Below the pieces are notes generated by a model that saw only the letters and a list, made by a program, of their open reading frames with translations, ran no database searches and was not told where the DNA came from. A stretch of 64,000 bases of DNA. It comes from Ciona intestinalis (taxonomy: Eukaryota > Chordata > Ascidiacea > Phlebobranchia > Cionidae). Each line of letters opens with the position of its first letter. Within the stretch, counting starts at the first letter, position 1. Both the position numbers and the translations under genes were made by a program. The stretch covers positions 6,557,632 to 6,621,631 of the forward strand of contig NC_020166.2 of the NCBI RefSeq assembly GCF_000224145.3. The letters are read 5' to 3'. Below are positions 1 through 15,300 of this stretch, one piece after another.

Positions 1-416
1 CAATTGCCAATTATTAAGTATATAAATACAAACCGCATCCAAGCCAAAATTTTGCAGTAGTGAAGCTCTGCTGCCACCCAGCGCGTTGTATGCATTATGC
101 GCCTATATACGTTTACAAATTTTACCGGTAAAATACAGCTTTGTACTAATAAAACTGTCAACACAGGCCTTGCACTAAATATTGATACGAATTCCCATTA
201 AGTATTGTCCCATTCGACAATCTCCAGGTAAACACTGGTATAGAGCAATAACTGTTAAATTGCTTGTCCAAGGACATTATTGTTGACCAAAACCGATCAT
301 AAAACATAAAAATTGAGGTAATATATCGCAAGCGAACAATTTCCAAAGGTTCGGAATTCTACGTTACATGTCACCAAGTCAACATAACAAGCATACGGCT
401 GCATAATTCGACTTAC

Positions 417-523
417 ATTAGCTTCCAAAAGTTTTTCCCATTCATTCTTTGCCGCAGAGTTCAACGAGCGTCGTTTTTCCTTCATCTTGTCCAGAAGCAT
501 GAACAGTTTGTAACGATACACTA
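417..523 (-). CDS. possible exon of an unidentified minus-strand gene
   Basis: On the minus strand this stretch is open and is bordered by a good acceptor (ggtagcag, before 523) and a good donor (gtaagt, after 417). It encodes a lysine- and glutamate-rich helical peptide that includes KMKEKRRSLNSAAKNEWEKL. Incoming phase is 1 and outgoing phase 0 if it is internal; an ATG at 500 could instead start the protein here. I do not recognise the family. No following exon could be found in the 416 bases left before the window edge. It may belong with the candidate exons at 5570-5726 and 7055-7244. Confidence 0.4.
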
Positions 524-3500
524 CTGCTACCTAACTACACCTAAAGTATACAGCGCATATACAATGCTACTTGAGAAAGGCAGTTTTTATACAGAAAAGC
601 GTTTTGCAAGATCTTCTAAGTTTGCGTATAAATTAGACTATCGCAACGCAAGATCTATAAATAAGTGTTGCTAACGCAACCAGCGTGCGTAGTGTCGCTT
701 GCTCAGTAACAGTTATATTGATATATCCTCCGTAACTCTCAGTAAATATACACCTGACACAACATTCTATTAAATAAATTCAGTTTGTTCATTTCTTTCT
801 GACGACATTGCCAACTTGCACTGCTGCACAAAACAAACCATTGATATATTACCCAGAAAATGGCAACAGGCGTACGTCACGCGAATGGTATAGAGTAGAC
901 TGCAGTGTAACGCAGCACTGCCAATAAATGGCCGAGTCACTAAGAAGCTCGCAATTTTCTAAGCCTACCTAAAACATAAACTTGCAACATGAGGTACAAC
1001 GGACCTCCGTACAGTTAGTATTTACCTTACGAGTATCTACCGACGTTTTATTTGAATAACAACAATATATCAACGAATCAATAACGCGGAAAAGGAAGTA
1101 TCATGTGGACTGACGCCTATTGACAATTTCCCGATGTTCATGACGTACTGCCGAATAAAATTCTTGTCACGCAGGTACTGTCAATCATCCGGAAAAAATG
1201 TCATCTGGCAATAATTGTCGCTTGACTTACGCTACTGGGATGCGAACCAAACCCTTAACTATCCCAAAAAATCTGATATTTTCTATAAATGTTCTAAATT
1301 TTGTACGGGCAAATATTTTAAGGAGTCAGAGTCCGGCAAGAAGGGGTATAATAAATGCATGTAATGTAACCGATAACCGAACATTACAATGTTACTTTTG
1401 GTATTGTTATTAAGATATTTTACAAGCTGTTGTTTTTATGCAGCTGAGCGTTAAACAATTTGTAGTTCGTACACAGTCACGAAAAAGATTTTCGTATTAA
1501 AGTTTGATTGATTGCAAACCTAAAACACATGCGGTAATCAAAGAGCACAGACCCCAAACTAAATGTTTTCAGGATAAACTTTTTACGTAGAATTGTACGT
1601 CACAATGCATAGTGTCGCTCTGTAGAAACTGGTGACGCACGCCAACTGCAGTTCGCAGAAAATTAATCACAACGCTTGGGCAGTGAAACTAAATGCATTA
1701 GAGTTACGAACACGCACAAGGCAAGACCGCAATACGTAACTCTTAACAACTGAAACCAACGCTAAAGAATATTTCACCTTTTGTCGTTTCTGTTTGACAT
1801 TAGTAACGCAATTTATGGTTCAGAAATAAACATTCAGAAATGTATGAAACTTTAAAAGACGTGTTTTGTTTGAACGCTGTTTAAGAAAAAACAAATTGGT
1901 AATTACCAATTACAACATAGCTACTTCTCCGTTAGATGAATTACAAAAGATTCGATCAGACAATAAAACTTGACTGCTAAACATCTATCCACATCTGTAA
2001 CTTTGTAAAACATAGACGAAACAATCAACTTAGTTTAGTTAGTACATTTTTATCCACTCACAGTGGTCTAATGCATGGCCCATTAAACCAAAGCGTCCCT
2101 AATTCATCTAAATCTGCGGAACTGCACTTGCCTGACCCATCACGGCAAATCACTTGTCGTCCTAATGCGCCACGTAAACAATGACATGATTGTGACGACA
2201 GCCCTGCGTTGGTTCAGTAATCATCAGCGACCGTCGTCCGCGTATAAGCCAAAGCGTAAATTATACTAATCAAAACAAACTTTAACAACACAGCATTAAA
2301 ACAAGGCCAACCAAGGCGTATGGGCCGGACAGCGCTTCTGGAATGACTATCCTCTCTTGATCCTGCAGTCTTAGCTCAATAGCTCTAACAGACAACAGTT
2401 CCCTTCTTTGCACGCTAACGTATTTTGTGGGCCGGAACTTAAATAAACAGATTGGCAAAATCAACACATTTTGCAAGATTTCGTCATCGGAATGACACGG
2501 GTCGCGGTGAATTCGGTCCGTCAATAAACACGAAATGTGTTCACCACAAGCGAGTTTATTTATTTATCCAATTGCAAGCGCGCTTGTTACTAACTCTAAT
2601 ATTAGAGATGGAGCTGCAATTACCTGCCGAAACGAACACCCGAAACTCAGCTCTGAACTGTGAAGTCAAGCCTTAAACTGTAAGGTACACCAAACAGAAA
2701 CATTAAGGTACGGTAAGGCAAAATACAGCTTGCAATTCTTGTAATCAATCAGAAAACCAACGTGATGTCATTCCTGTGACGTCCCAGCACAGGCCGTGCT
2801 CACAGTCATCACATCCGCTGCTCTTCGACCTTAACTCTGAGCCAAATCCGAGTACGGGTTATAATGTACATACATACTGTTCAAAACTTTGATCGGATAC
2901 AGCGGTGGTGGAATTGTCGCGAAAGAAACTACTGCCTTCGCGACAATTTATGTGCCTTTTGTGGAGCAATTTCTATCTCAATCTGTTTCCTAAGCACATG
3001 CGAATTTTGATCATCGGAAACGCATCGTTATAATTCATTTGGAGATCAATTCTAATTGTATACCTTCTTAATTTTGTACGAAAAAGCTACCAGCTGCCAC
3101 CTGATCTGTGGTTTTAAAAACGTCCGCCATGACCACTCTGCGCTAAAAATAGTCACACATCCTTTTGTCATAAATATTGATGAGCAAGGTAGTAAGCAGG
3201 ACGTTTCTTGGTTATTGATCTACCAGAAAACGTTTGCTCTTACAAGGTAACTAAATTTTAAACAATTAGGGGCACAGTATATGTATAAGATCATAAGATA
3301 CTGTTTTGTCCCTTAAACACCGGCCTGTTACTTCCTTGCGAAACACTACTTATTACTGAGGTTTAATAAGTTGGTTTAACCTGCCGTTAAGTATCCTGCT
3401 CTTGAACAACAGCCTATTAAAACCGGATTGATGCACGTAATTCGCGACGACGACACTCGAACGAAAACCTTATTCTTTTAATCCAACTGACAGTCACCAA

Positions 3501-4877
3501 AGTCAAAGTGTGTGAATGTTCTGCGAAGGAAATTCAATCTCAATGAACGCTCGCCCGCGGGCACTGCTGAACCTCAAGCTCACTAAACTAATAGTAACAA
3601 ATTCATTTATACAACTAAAAGATCAATAATCATAATTCAGTGGACAGTATGTTGTATACACAGTGTATCTGATGTAGCAACCAAGTATCTAGATTCTAGT
3701 AAATGACGTGATTTACAACTGCGTGCACGAACCCTGGCTGTCGACCAAAGAATTCGCAACTCCTTATCAAACCAAACCAAAGCGGAATCTTTTTAACCAC
3801 AACAAAACCAAACTCTAACGCACGTAAGAAACATTGCCAAGCCAGACATAGACCCATAGCCTGTGCGCTACATTCATGGAAAAGAGACAACTTTTTCCGT
3901 CCCTGCGTTTCTATTTACTACTTAGGAACGTCTTGATAAAGCCAACTCATAACACACGCGTATCTAGTAGCCAGGAATTAGTAACAGCTAATGGTGGCGC
4001 ATGAACTATACGAACATTACCGCAGGGACGTTCACCTGACAGAACGGAAGTAATCCAAGTATCTCATTTCTGTAGAGTAATTGCGCCAAGCAGCCGAAAT
4101 GGCAATACCGCTAACAGTAACCAGACATTGTATGTGAAGCATGGTCAGTCGGTCGACTATAACTTTCCTTCTTTTTCCTTTGAACTAAGACGGTGACGAC
4201 TACGATTAGCTTGAAAATTAGCGAACTATATAACATCGTCGCATTGGCCACCTGCTCTGTAGGTTTTACCTGGGCCTGGCATTCTATTCGCCTTTTGAGC
4301 CTTTGTTCATACACAATACACCTCTACACGCTCCAGTGGTGACGCACTCGCGCGTCAGACGTGAGACGACCACTCTCTTTTGGAGATTTACGATTCGTGC
4401 GTGGTCTTGTATTACAGATTTGTAGCACGGCGTAAAAACTGTTTTACGTGTGCCAACTTCATACAGAGTATCTTGTTATCATCGAATGTGGTTAATTGTG
4501 TACAAAGTTGGTACTCGTAAAACATCCTCAGCAGTAATCAACTGATACCTATTGCTAGTAGTTGATGACTGCGACGTTTCAACAAACCCACAAGTCGCAA
4601 ACAAAACTTATTATGCTTTGAGATCTGTGCTATCTGTTAACCGTACACTAAATCTAAAACTAGCTAGAGAATCGTCGCAGTTGGCCGGTTTGGTTGAGCG
4701 GCCACCCACATTTTAAACTGCAAATACCGACCGCTGATAAGCTAGAGATACGGAGAGTGGAAATGATGATGGTACCCTAAAGATTAACACGATTACTAAA
4801 AATTCTCTCGCTTCGAAATACAGTCCTACATACTACTGGGCAACTCAAATCAACTTGTCATAGTAAGGTATAACCTA
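524..4877. other. long non-coding stretch
   Basis: No recognisable gene. The open frames here are short, lack protein-like composition and give no family match. A weak candidate exon of about 54 bases on the minus strand near 4271-4324 (acceptor tgtag, donor cag/gtaaaa) encodes a basic peptide containing EQRLKRRIECQAQ, but it is too short to call. Confidence 0.5.
2912..2948. repeat. perfect 12-bp inverted repeat (hairpin)
   Basis: The arm AATTGTCGCGAA at 2912-2923 is matched exactly by its reverse complement at 2937-2948, with a 13-base loop. The arms contain a CGCG core in AT-rich surroundings. Its function is unknown. Confidence 0.7.
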
Positions 4878-5054
4878 ATATAGTAGGCTAAGGAGTCGAG
4901 ACACCATTAGCACATATTATCCATATATTCTGACCGAGTTTTTAAAGAATTAACAACGGTCTGTGGGAGTCGTGATGAGACAGTTTCATTTTTTTAAACT
5001 CTTTGTTTTCTACCAAATGGGACGAGAAAATCCCAACTTTCCCATCTTACTATA
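4878..5054 (+). mobile_element. TAGTAGGGTGGGG-family MITE, diverged copy
   Basis: Begins TATAGTAGG and ends CATCTTACTATA. It carries the family's internal landmarks: TTAGCACATA, ACGGTCTGTGGGAGTCGTGA and CTACCAAATGGGACGAGAAA. Non-autonomous; no coding content. Confidence 0.8.
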
Positions 5055-5569
5055 CTATAAAAATAAGCAAGTACTCTAACTATAACATCAAACCGCCATA
5101 CTCCTAAAAGTTATTTATAGCATGGAATCAAACCGCGATAAAACTAAACGTTATTCGTATAATAGAACCAAACCACGAGTGCTGGCTATTTTTAGAACCG
5201 GGAGTGTATGCTTTATATAAAAACTTTTTTACTTGCTCTTATTGAACAGCATTGTATACTCATCGCATGATACCGAGTAGACATTCGTCGGCAAAAAAAC
5301 AACACTTTTCTATTTTTACTATCATGATTTTAAAGTAATTTAACTAAATATCAGCGTAATTACATAGCAGTACCGTTAGTCATGGCATGAAAAAGTACGG
5401 GTTCGTTAAAATTGGATAACGATGTTTTGCTTGAAAAACACAGCAGGAGTCTTGTTGCACAGAAAATGCTCGCATTTTATCAATATGTCGGTCATATCAT
5501 AACAAGCCATGTGCCGGGGTCGCTAAGGTTCAAACACACCATTCAACGTTACAAATTTAAGCATTTTAC

Positions 5570-5726
5570 CTCTGCCATGTAAAACGATGACTTTTTCTTC
5601 TGAACAATGGGACTGGAAGACTTGCAACGGCAGGACACCGGTGGAGGAATAAAGAAATTACCGATTGATCCACCGCCGGTAGCTCGTATCAGCCTCGGTG
5701 TAGTGCTGTACACTGTAGCCGGTCGG
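5570..5726 (-). CDS. possible exon of an unidentified minus-strand gene
   Basis: The minus strand is open between an acceptor (cgtctacag, before 5726) and a donor (gtaaaa, after 5570). The stretch is clearly richer in G+C than its surroundings, as the exons here are. It encodes 52 complete codons, incoming phase 2 and outgoing phase 0, including ATGGGSIGNFFIPPPVSC and a following KKKSSFYMAE. I do not recognise the protein. It could be in the same gene as the candidate exon at 7055-7244, but that exon ends in phase 0, so at least one exon between them would be missing. Confidence 0.45.
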
Positions 5727-5853
5727 CTGTAGACGTACAATTAAATCTATTAACTCACCCTATTATTTTAGGAAAAATAATTAGGAGTGTTATTCTATAC
5801 GTTCTCTTGTATGTTCGAGAAGTACTTACTCAAATATACTAAACAAAATATAG

Positions 5854-6052
5854 TATAGTAGGGTGGGGGAAGTTGGGACACATTTTAACTCGATTTTCTC
5901 GTCCAATGTGGTAGTAAACAAGGAACTTTCAAAGAATCATAAAACTATATGCTCTTAGACTCCCATAGACCGTTGTTAACTGTTTAAAACACGATCAGGA
6001 TATTCGGATATTATGCGCCGAAAGTGTCCCATCTTTCCCCACCCTACTATAA
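5854..6052 (-). mobile_element. TAGTAGGGTGGGG-family MITE, well preserved
   Basis: Terminal inverted repeats TATAGTAGGGTGGGGGA and TTTCCCCACCCTACTATA frame about 200 bases. The interior landmarks read in reverse complement (ACACGATCAGGATATT, TTATGCGCC), so the insertion is in minus orientation relative to the copy at 24749. Confidence 0.92.
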
Positions 6053-6220
6053 ATAGAACGTTACCCTTGGCCATACCAGGTCAGACCTATATAAACGGTT
6101 ATTTCTTACAGTGGGAATAATGACGCAACTTATAAAACTGCCTTATTGAAACAGTATATGAATGGTGTCGATGTGCATTACTTGTTTATGTTGCTGTGCT
6201 AAGGAAACAAATGACAGGTC

Positions 6221-6287
6221 CCTTCCTGGAACCTAAAAACCTGAATAGGAACCTAAAAACATACCCTTCCTGGAACATAAAAACCTG
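6221..6287 (+). repeat. short imperfect tandem repeat
   Basis: A unit of about 20-25 bases built on CCTGGAACCTAAAAACCTG is repeated nearly three times, with AGGAACCTAAAAACA and CCTGGAACATAAAAACCTGG as variants. No coding capacity. Confidence 0.7.
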
Positions 6288-7054
6288 GCAAGACTATATA
6301 TAGGGTATAGGGCGGTGCCGTGTAAACCTTTGTCTTGGGTATAATATTTACCCCCGGTGGTATTACACAAGCACATCAAAATTTCCACGCATGCGCAGAA
6401 GGTATATAGAGGCGGATATCACGGCAAACCGGACCAAACTTTACACATCCTCTTATTGTAAGGTTTAAAAGGCTTAAAGTCAAGAGACCATATTGTACGT
6501 TTCTTGAGTCTTGAGTCATTCTTGAGTGAATTAATGTATAATTTTAAGAACCTCACCCATAAAGAACAAAAATATATAAGAGCAGTGTAGAATAATGGAA
6601 GGTTGGTATGAAAAACAGGTAAACCCGAAGTTAGTAGACACCGGGTAAACCAAATGACTAAAAATCAAAATCACAGGCAATTCGCATCCGGACTTTTTTT
6701 CATGTAAGACTGTACTTTTATAAAGCTCGCGCAAGGTTTGAATATATTAACTTTCTGCCCAAGCGTTATGGTTTTGACCCGCGTGCGTAATACCACCCTG
6801 ACCAAATTTATAACGGAACCGGAATTTGCTTTCTCCTATTCGTCAGGTTTGAACAATGTAAACGCCTCGTCATCAGTCACATAGAGGCTATTATATAAAT
6901 ATAAACAAAAGTGACTGTAGCGGAATTCGGTTAGATTTAATACCGATCACTCTAAAGCAGTATTTATATAGTAGGCCCTTACATATTTATAGTTCATATG
7001 CGGCATATGTAAAGTAAACCAAGGTTTGATACCAAAAACTGCATCCAAATTTAC

Positions 7055-7244
7055 CTGGGAGGCGAATTCTTTTTCGCGGCAGTGAAGGGGCTGCTGGTAA
7101 GTTGATTGAAAATCACCGTATCTGATGATGGCTCCACAAGCGGTCGCTGTTTTCGCCAATTCTTTTTCAATGATTTTGACATGACTGTCGAGCAATTGTA
7201 ACATGGAGAAAGAAATGCTGTACCAACCCAGCAAGTGGTTTCTT
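7055..7244 (-). CDS. possible exon of an unidentified minus-strand gene
   Basis: On the minus strand a 190-base open exon lies between the acceptor ttctagctttag (before 7244) and the donor gtaaat (after 7055). It enters in phase 2, leaves in phase 0 and encodes 63 complete codons, including LLDSHVKIIEKELAKTATAC and then GAIIRYGDFQSTYQQPLHC. The composition is protein-like, with an amphipathic helix followed by a polar region. Another frame is also open here, which lowers certainty. The family is not recognised. It may be the 5'-most visible exon of the gene suggested by the exons at 5570-5726 and 417-523. Confidence 0.45.
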
Positions 7245-7807
7245 CTAAAGCTAGAAATAAATTATTCACGTTAATTATAGGATCTGAAGAGTTTTATACA
7301 CATTTTAATATGTCCAAACAAACTATGCGTGATTTACGCTGTATGGGTGTAAAATACCCTGAAAATACTTTTAAACCTGCTGTTCCTTTTTAAGTGAAGT
7401 AATAAATGAACAACTTAAAATTAATTAACTTCGTTTAAAGCAACAATTAATCTACGCTGCAGAACTGACAGACCCTTTTCTTGATGACTGGACAATAATT
7501 ATGGGCAACTGAACTTTCACCTAAACTCAATAATCCACACTTTGCTAGTCTCCCTTATAGTCCGCTTAAACTTAAGAACCACATAAACAGTCTGATATTG
7601 CCTGTAGTAAAAAGAAAATACACTGTGGATAGCGTTTCTTTCGAAATGCGCACCTGCCTGTGCGGCTGGTTGCCTTAACAACAGGTGCAATTCAAATCTC
7701 TTACGATTTTTTTTTAATTATAGGCCTATGCGCCTATATATAAATAAAAGGCTCATCTAATCTTAAAAAATCATTCAGATTCAATGAGATTCAAAAATTA
7801 TGTCTAT

Positions 7808-7850
7808 ATATAGTAGGGTGGGGTATGTTGGAACACGGGGCAAATCGGAA
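7808..7850 (+). mobile_element. solo end of a MITE-like element
   Basis: TATATAGTAGGGTGGGGTA followed by GGAACACGGGG matches a MITE terminus, but neither the family interior nor a matching right end follows before the next copy begins at 8202. It is either a truncated copy or the end of a longer related element whose body is not recognisable. Confidence 0.5.
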
Positions 7851-8201
7851 ACTTTTTAAAGTATTTTTTTATGGATTATTATTTGATATAAACAAAAAAA
7901 TGTTGCTAGTAGCATTTAACAGTATTCCCACACTTCAACAAAGGCGATTACTGTTGTTAAATATTAAAATTCGGCGTTAAACGAACCCAACATATTTTCA
8001 ATGACTAAAATAAAGCATAATAATAAGATGCTTATTGTTAATAAAGTAGGCTAAAACATTTTACACAGCTTAGATTTTTCTGATAAATAGTCCTAGTTTT
8101 GTGAAAGAAACTGAGATATGTCAAGAGAAAATGGACAGGGGGTGAATATATGGCTTGAAATTAAGGACGACATTAGCAAAAATATCGTTTTAAAATCCTG
8201 T

Positions 8202-8402
8202 ATAGTAGTGTGGGAAAAGATGGGACACCTTTAGCACATAATATTCAAATATCCTGGTCATGTTTTAAACAAGTAACACCAATCTGTGGGAGTCGTATAA
8301 GAATAGGCGGGTTGTAAAATGCTTTCAATTTTCTTTGTTTACTACCAAACGGGGGAGAAAATAGAATAAAAAGGTGTCCCATCTTCCCCCAACCTACTAT
8401 AC
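8202..8402 (+). mobile_element. TAGTAGGGTGGGG-family MITE
   Basis: Starts TATAGTAGTGTGGGAAAAGA and ends TCCCCCAACCTACTATA. The family interior is present in plus order, including CACCTTTAGCACATAATATT and TTTGTTTACTACCAAACGGG. Confidence 0.9.
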
Positions 8403-8722
8403 ATAAGGTTTACCACTAATTATAAATTTATAATCAAAAAGTGTTATAAACTATCCCATTTTACCCTGACAGTTTGCGTATTGGTTATATAGCACCCTGT
8501 TGTGCGAATCTCTTAATAACTTCTCGTGTTTTAGTAAGTTGTTAAGTGTTGTCAATCTATAAATTTGTGTTAGTACAAATATGTGGCATTACCCACAACC
8601 ATATATACTTTGATTTTTATAATATCGGACAATACGGTCAATAATAAATGTTATACCTCATATATAAATATAGTAAATATAACTACATCAGCAATATTTT
8701 AAATTTATAGCAATCACTTTAC

Positions 8723-8932
8723 AATATAATAGGATTGGGGAGGATGAGATATCTTTTTATTTTATTTTCTCTTCTCATTTGGCAATAAACAAAGAACATT
8801 CGAATAGGTGTTAGGTCGCATCCTCACGACTCACATGAACTGCTGTTAAATGTTTAAAAGACAATCGGTATATTTGGTTATTATGTGCTAAAGGTGTGCC
8901 ATCTCCCCCACCCCACTATATATAATAAATAG
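8723..8932 (-). mobile_element. TAGTAGGGTGGGG-family MITE
   Basis: Starts TATAATAGGATTGGGGAGGA and ends CTCCCCCACCCCACTATA. The interior is in reverse order (TTATGTGCTAAAGGTGTGCC near the right end), so it is a minus-orientation copy. It lies about 330 bases upstream of the proposed GFUS 5' exon. Confidence 0.88.
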
Positions 8933-9230
8933 AAATGGTTACACCAAAAAGCCACATTCAATCGATTTTTAACGTGCTATTGCAATTAGAATGTTATGCA
9001 ACTCGAGTTTTTTTGCAACGCACAAGTGATAATTACTGGTTTGAATTAAGGTGACATTTATATTTGATAAATTTCGACCCCGATAAGCGTAGTGATTACC
9101 GAACAGTGGTGCGCGAAAACGGACATTCACAACACAAAAGTTTAAGTTGCCCTAGGCCATGAGTATTGACTGTCTATTGAATAAACCGGTTGGATTGCCT
9201 TTGTACGGACGCATTTGGTTTCGCAAGAAA

Positions 9231-9319
9231 GTTATAAATTCTCACTTCGTTCATTCTGATTATCATTCGCAGCAACCAAGAGTAATATTACAACGGTTTA
9301 CTAAGACATCTTGAATAAG
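9231..9319 (+). promoter_or_regulatory. probable GFUS core promoter and 5' UTR exon
   Basis: A TATA-like sequence (GTTATAAATT, 9231-9240) precedes a short stretch that ends at a strong splice donor (AAG/GTAAGT, after 9319). The next acceptor at 9525 lies 10 bases upstream of the GFUS start codon, so 9260-9319 is best read as a non-coding first exon. The transcription start itself cannot be seen. Confidence 0.4.
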
Positions 9320-9535
9320 GTAAGTTTTGAACAACTTATTCGTTTTATTAATAAGATTAAATTTAACTGGAATACATGTACTTGTATTGTTGTATTTTGA
9401 AAATTTGTGTCTATAGCTTTTTGAGAAAATGCTGTTTTATTTTGTGTTGAAAGCAGAAGGACAATTTGCTGGGCAATAAAGTTTCAACTACTTGTAAAAA
9501 CTAATAAACACCGTAAATTTTACAGCAGATCAATC

Positions 9536-11815
<2,280 letters not shown>

Positions 11816-12398
11816 ACGAACTTAATCATTTCTTTGGACCTAGCAATAAACAAACGCTTACCAAATTTTACCGTTATATATTCTTTAAACACGTTTGTTT
11901 TTACTGCCTTATAATTCGATTGTTCATTTGTGTTTTGGTTCTAAAGCGGAAATTTAATACCAAAATAAACCAATTCTTTGAACATTTGTCTACCGTATCA
12001 CAACTCAAGGAAAATGCACATCATACATTTATAGAGAGTAGTTCTAAACCAAACATTATCCCAGTCCAACCTTTAGGTATATCTACGACCCAACGTGCCT
12101 AATCAAAAATAATAGAGATCGTATTATGTTTTCTACTCTCCCTTTAAGAGTTGTCTCCATAGCAACAAGTCAAACTCGCTTTCGCAGCTTAAACTGTTGA
12201 CTGGCGATGTAACGTTTGGTATGCTGGACATGTTTATTAGTTTATTTTCTTTTTAATTCTGTTTGCAGACAATACATACAAAGATACAAAGTGAAGAAAC
12301 TAGTTTTAACATTGGTCGCAAGTTAAATTAAATATTATTATTATTGACTTAGTTTATTTTAGAAGGGCTTTTGCTTGTTGGTCTAGTTAAACCTAAAC

Positions 12399-15300
12399 AT
12401 GCCTTGTGACGATCTCAACCACCTGGAGTTGGTGTCAACAATTGGATTTAATGGCAACGTCAACAGGGGTCTTATTATACATCCAGACAGGTTTATGGCA
12501 ATTTAATATTTTTTAGATTTAGGCCAACTTTTGTTCATTAGCACCAAGTCATTGAACAAATTATCTTATGCAGGGTTAGCTTGAAAAAACGGTGTTTACA
12601 AACATATAAACAGCTTGTTAAGACACTTTATTTAATCCATGATAGTTGAATGAACATTTAATATTTTAAATTTTGTGAAATTGCGCAACAAAATAACATT
12701 TTTTTATTCATTGTAATTATATCAACATAATGTGGACTGAACAAAAACAGGCAATATATATATTATTGGTAGTGAAATTTAATATTGGACAAAATCTAAG
12801 TTAAACTGAAAGCTTGTTTTCTTTATGTAGCCAGCACATACTGCCAAGTGCTAATCATAATACACCTCATCCTAACCCAGTTTATTATTTCAAGGGAACA
12901 CATGATCTACCCTCTTGGAAGCACGGTCATTATAAGAAACTTAACCACAAACCGCCAGGAGTTTTTGACTGGGCACAAAAACAATGTTTCCTGCCTCACA
13001 GTCTCAAAAAGTGGGAAATATCTCGCTTCAGGACAGGTGCAAAAATGTTTTAGTCATAAATTTGTATGCAACAAAAAAAATGTTTTTAGTTATAAATTTG
13101 CATATCATGGTTGTAATTCTTAAATGACAATTAAATGGCTCGTTTTTATTTCCTATTTTATTGTAGAGCCTATTCAGGTTGTTGGGAACATATAGTGGCC
13201 AATTCCAAGCCTATTACCACTTGCTTTTAAAATGTGTAAAATTGATTGTGTTTATGAATTCATTTGTGTCCTTTTTCTAACTAGTGTGTTCTACTTTAAT
13301 AATTCTATCATAAGAACACATTAACACAACTATAACTTATACTGAAAACAAGGAATTAAACTTAATAAAAATGTTACAGGTAACTCACATGGGCTTTAAA
13401 GCAGACATCATAGTGTGGGATTATGAAAAAAGAAGTCTTCTTTATCGTCTTACACTTCATAAAGTAAAGGTGGAAGCTTTGGCTTTCTCTCCTAATGAAC
13501 TTTATCTCGTTTCACTTGGTGGACAAGATGATGGATCTGTTGTTGTGTGGAACATGAAGACTGCAGCTGCTGTAAGTGATCAAGAGTGTCAAATATATAT
13601 ATTGGTAAAAATAAATGGAGACTATTCATAATTTTTATTTTATGAAACGCAGCTTTAAAATAATATTATTTGGCTATGTGTTTCTTTGGGCAAGTCACAT
13701 TGTCAATTGCTTCAAGCCAGTGGTTTCTTATGGGTTAAAAAATTGTCATTCATACATAAAAAAGAAAAAAATCCCAAAAAAGAATTATATACCTAAATTT
13801 TAAGATTTCAATTTTATACAATCCTGGTAAGCGGACACAAGGTATATGAAACAGATCACCTAAGTTACAACAACACGATACCACGAATAGGGTTTCTTAT
13901 TTATAAATTTAAATTATAATTTTTAACACAAGGTTTGTGGCTCACCTGCTGCTGTGCAGTCTGCGGGAACGACATTCACGGTCAACTACGCAAACAACAG
14001 CGATGATATCTTTGTTACCGCTGGTGAAGGAACATTAAGAGTGTGGGAACTTGATCTTCAAAACCGTAAGATTCGACCACTAGAGTGCAACATGGGGCAG
14101 CTAAAGAGAATTGTTAAATGTGTGGAGGTAAAATTCTGCAACAGCGTATACTGTTTTTGTTGTATATATGTGTTGACTTTAAAATAATGTATTAAAACTG
14201 TTCTAGCTATATGATACTGAATCAATTTGAATGTAATAAAAAAAACAAGAAATTTGAGGTTAAACATAGTTATGTTGTCACCTTCATTTTAATAAGAAAA
14301 TACTTCTTAATAAAAATATTAACAAAATTGTCAATAAATTACTATAATAATATATGATGGCCTACATTTTAAAAACTGTTGCACTAGTCATTCACGCTGT
14401 TTATTTTTGACCAAAACAAACGCACAACAGTTGCAAAAAAACAAATATTTTTAATAATAAGATCCCTGTGTTTCAGGTTGATGAGAATGACCATTATTTC
14501 TACTGTGGAACAACCAGTGGTGACATCTTGAAGATGAACATGAAAACAAAACTTGTGGCAAACTATGGACCAGCCAAAGGAAAATTCAGTCGAGGCATTG
14601 CTGATATCAAAGTACATATATTTGCCCCAATTTATTTATTTCACTTGTTTTTATGAAAATAGCTTAAATGCACTAATGTTTTGCTTGATTATATAACATT
14701 TTATTAAACATTTAAAATTATATATTTTAGTAATTTACAACTACATATTCCAAATTCTTTAAAACATAAAATTGCGGGTTTTGAACAACATTAAATTATG
14801 TGGTAAACATTGCCTCTATAACAATTGAACTATTTTAAGATCTTGAAGACTGGTGACTTATTGGTTGGAGCTGGGGATGGAACGGTTGCTTTGGTGAAAG
14901 GAAACAGCGACAAGTATGGTCTTGTTAAACCTGCAATGAAAGTTCAGGGAGCTGTGACATCCATCGCTTTGAGGGGAGAAGGTCACCAGTTCTTTGTCGG
15001 AACAAACAAGTCACAAATATTCAGGTTCTTTGCACACCAAGCTTATATTAACTGAATAAGAGCTTCACCAATTTAGTTTTCAAAACTGCATCAAAAACTT
15101 TCTATAACTTAGGCAACAGATAATTGGTTGAATAAAAGCTTCACAAGATTTAATCCAAATTAAAACGTCCAAAATTTCGGCAACAGAATGCTTTTGATCT
15201 TTTTGTTTATAATCTTCTTGTATATCTCACTTATGGTGCAACATCAAAACTTATTATCTTCTGTGTATTATTTATCCTCACTCCACAAAGTATTATCTGT

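Noticed and set aside
4111-4324. Minus-strand frame with a hydrophobic stretch and RKKKES
   Set aside because: Resembles a membrane segment with a basic stop-transfer, but splice context suggests at most a 54-base exon at its 5' end. Too weak to call.
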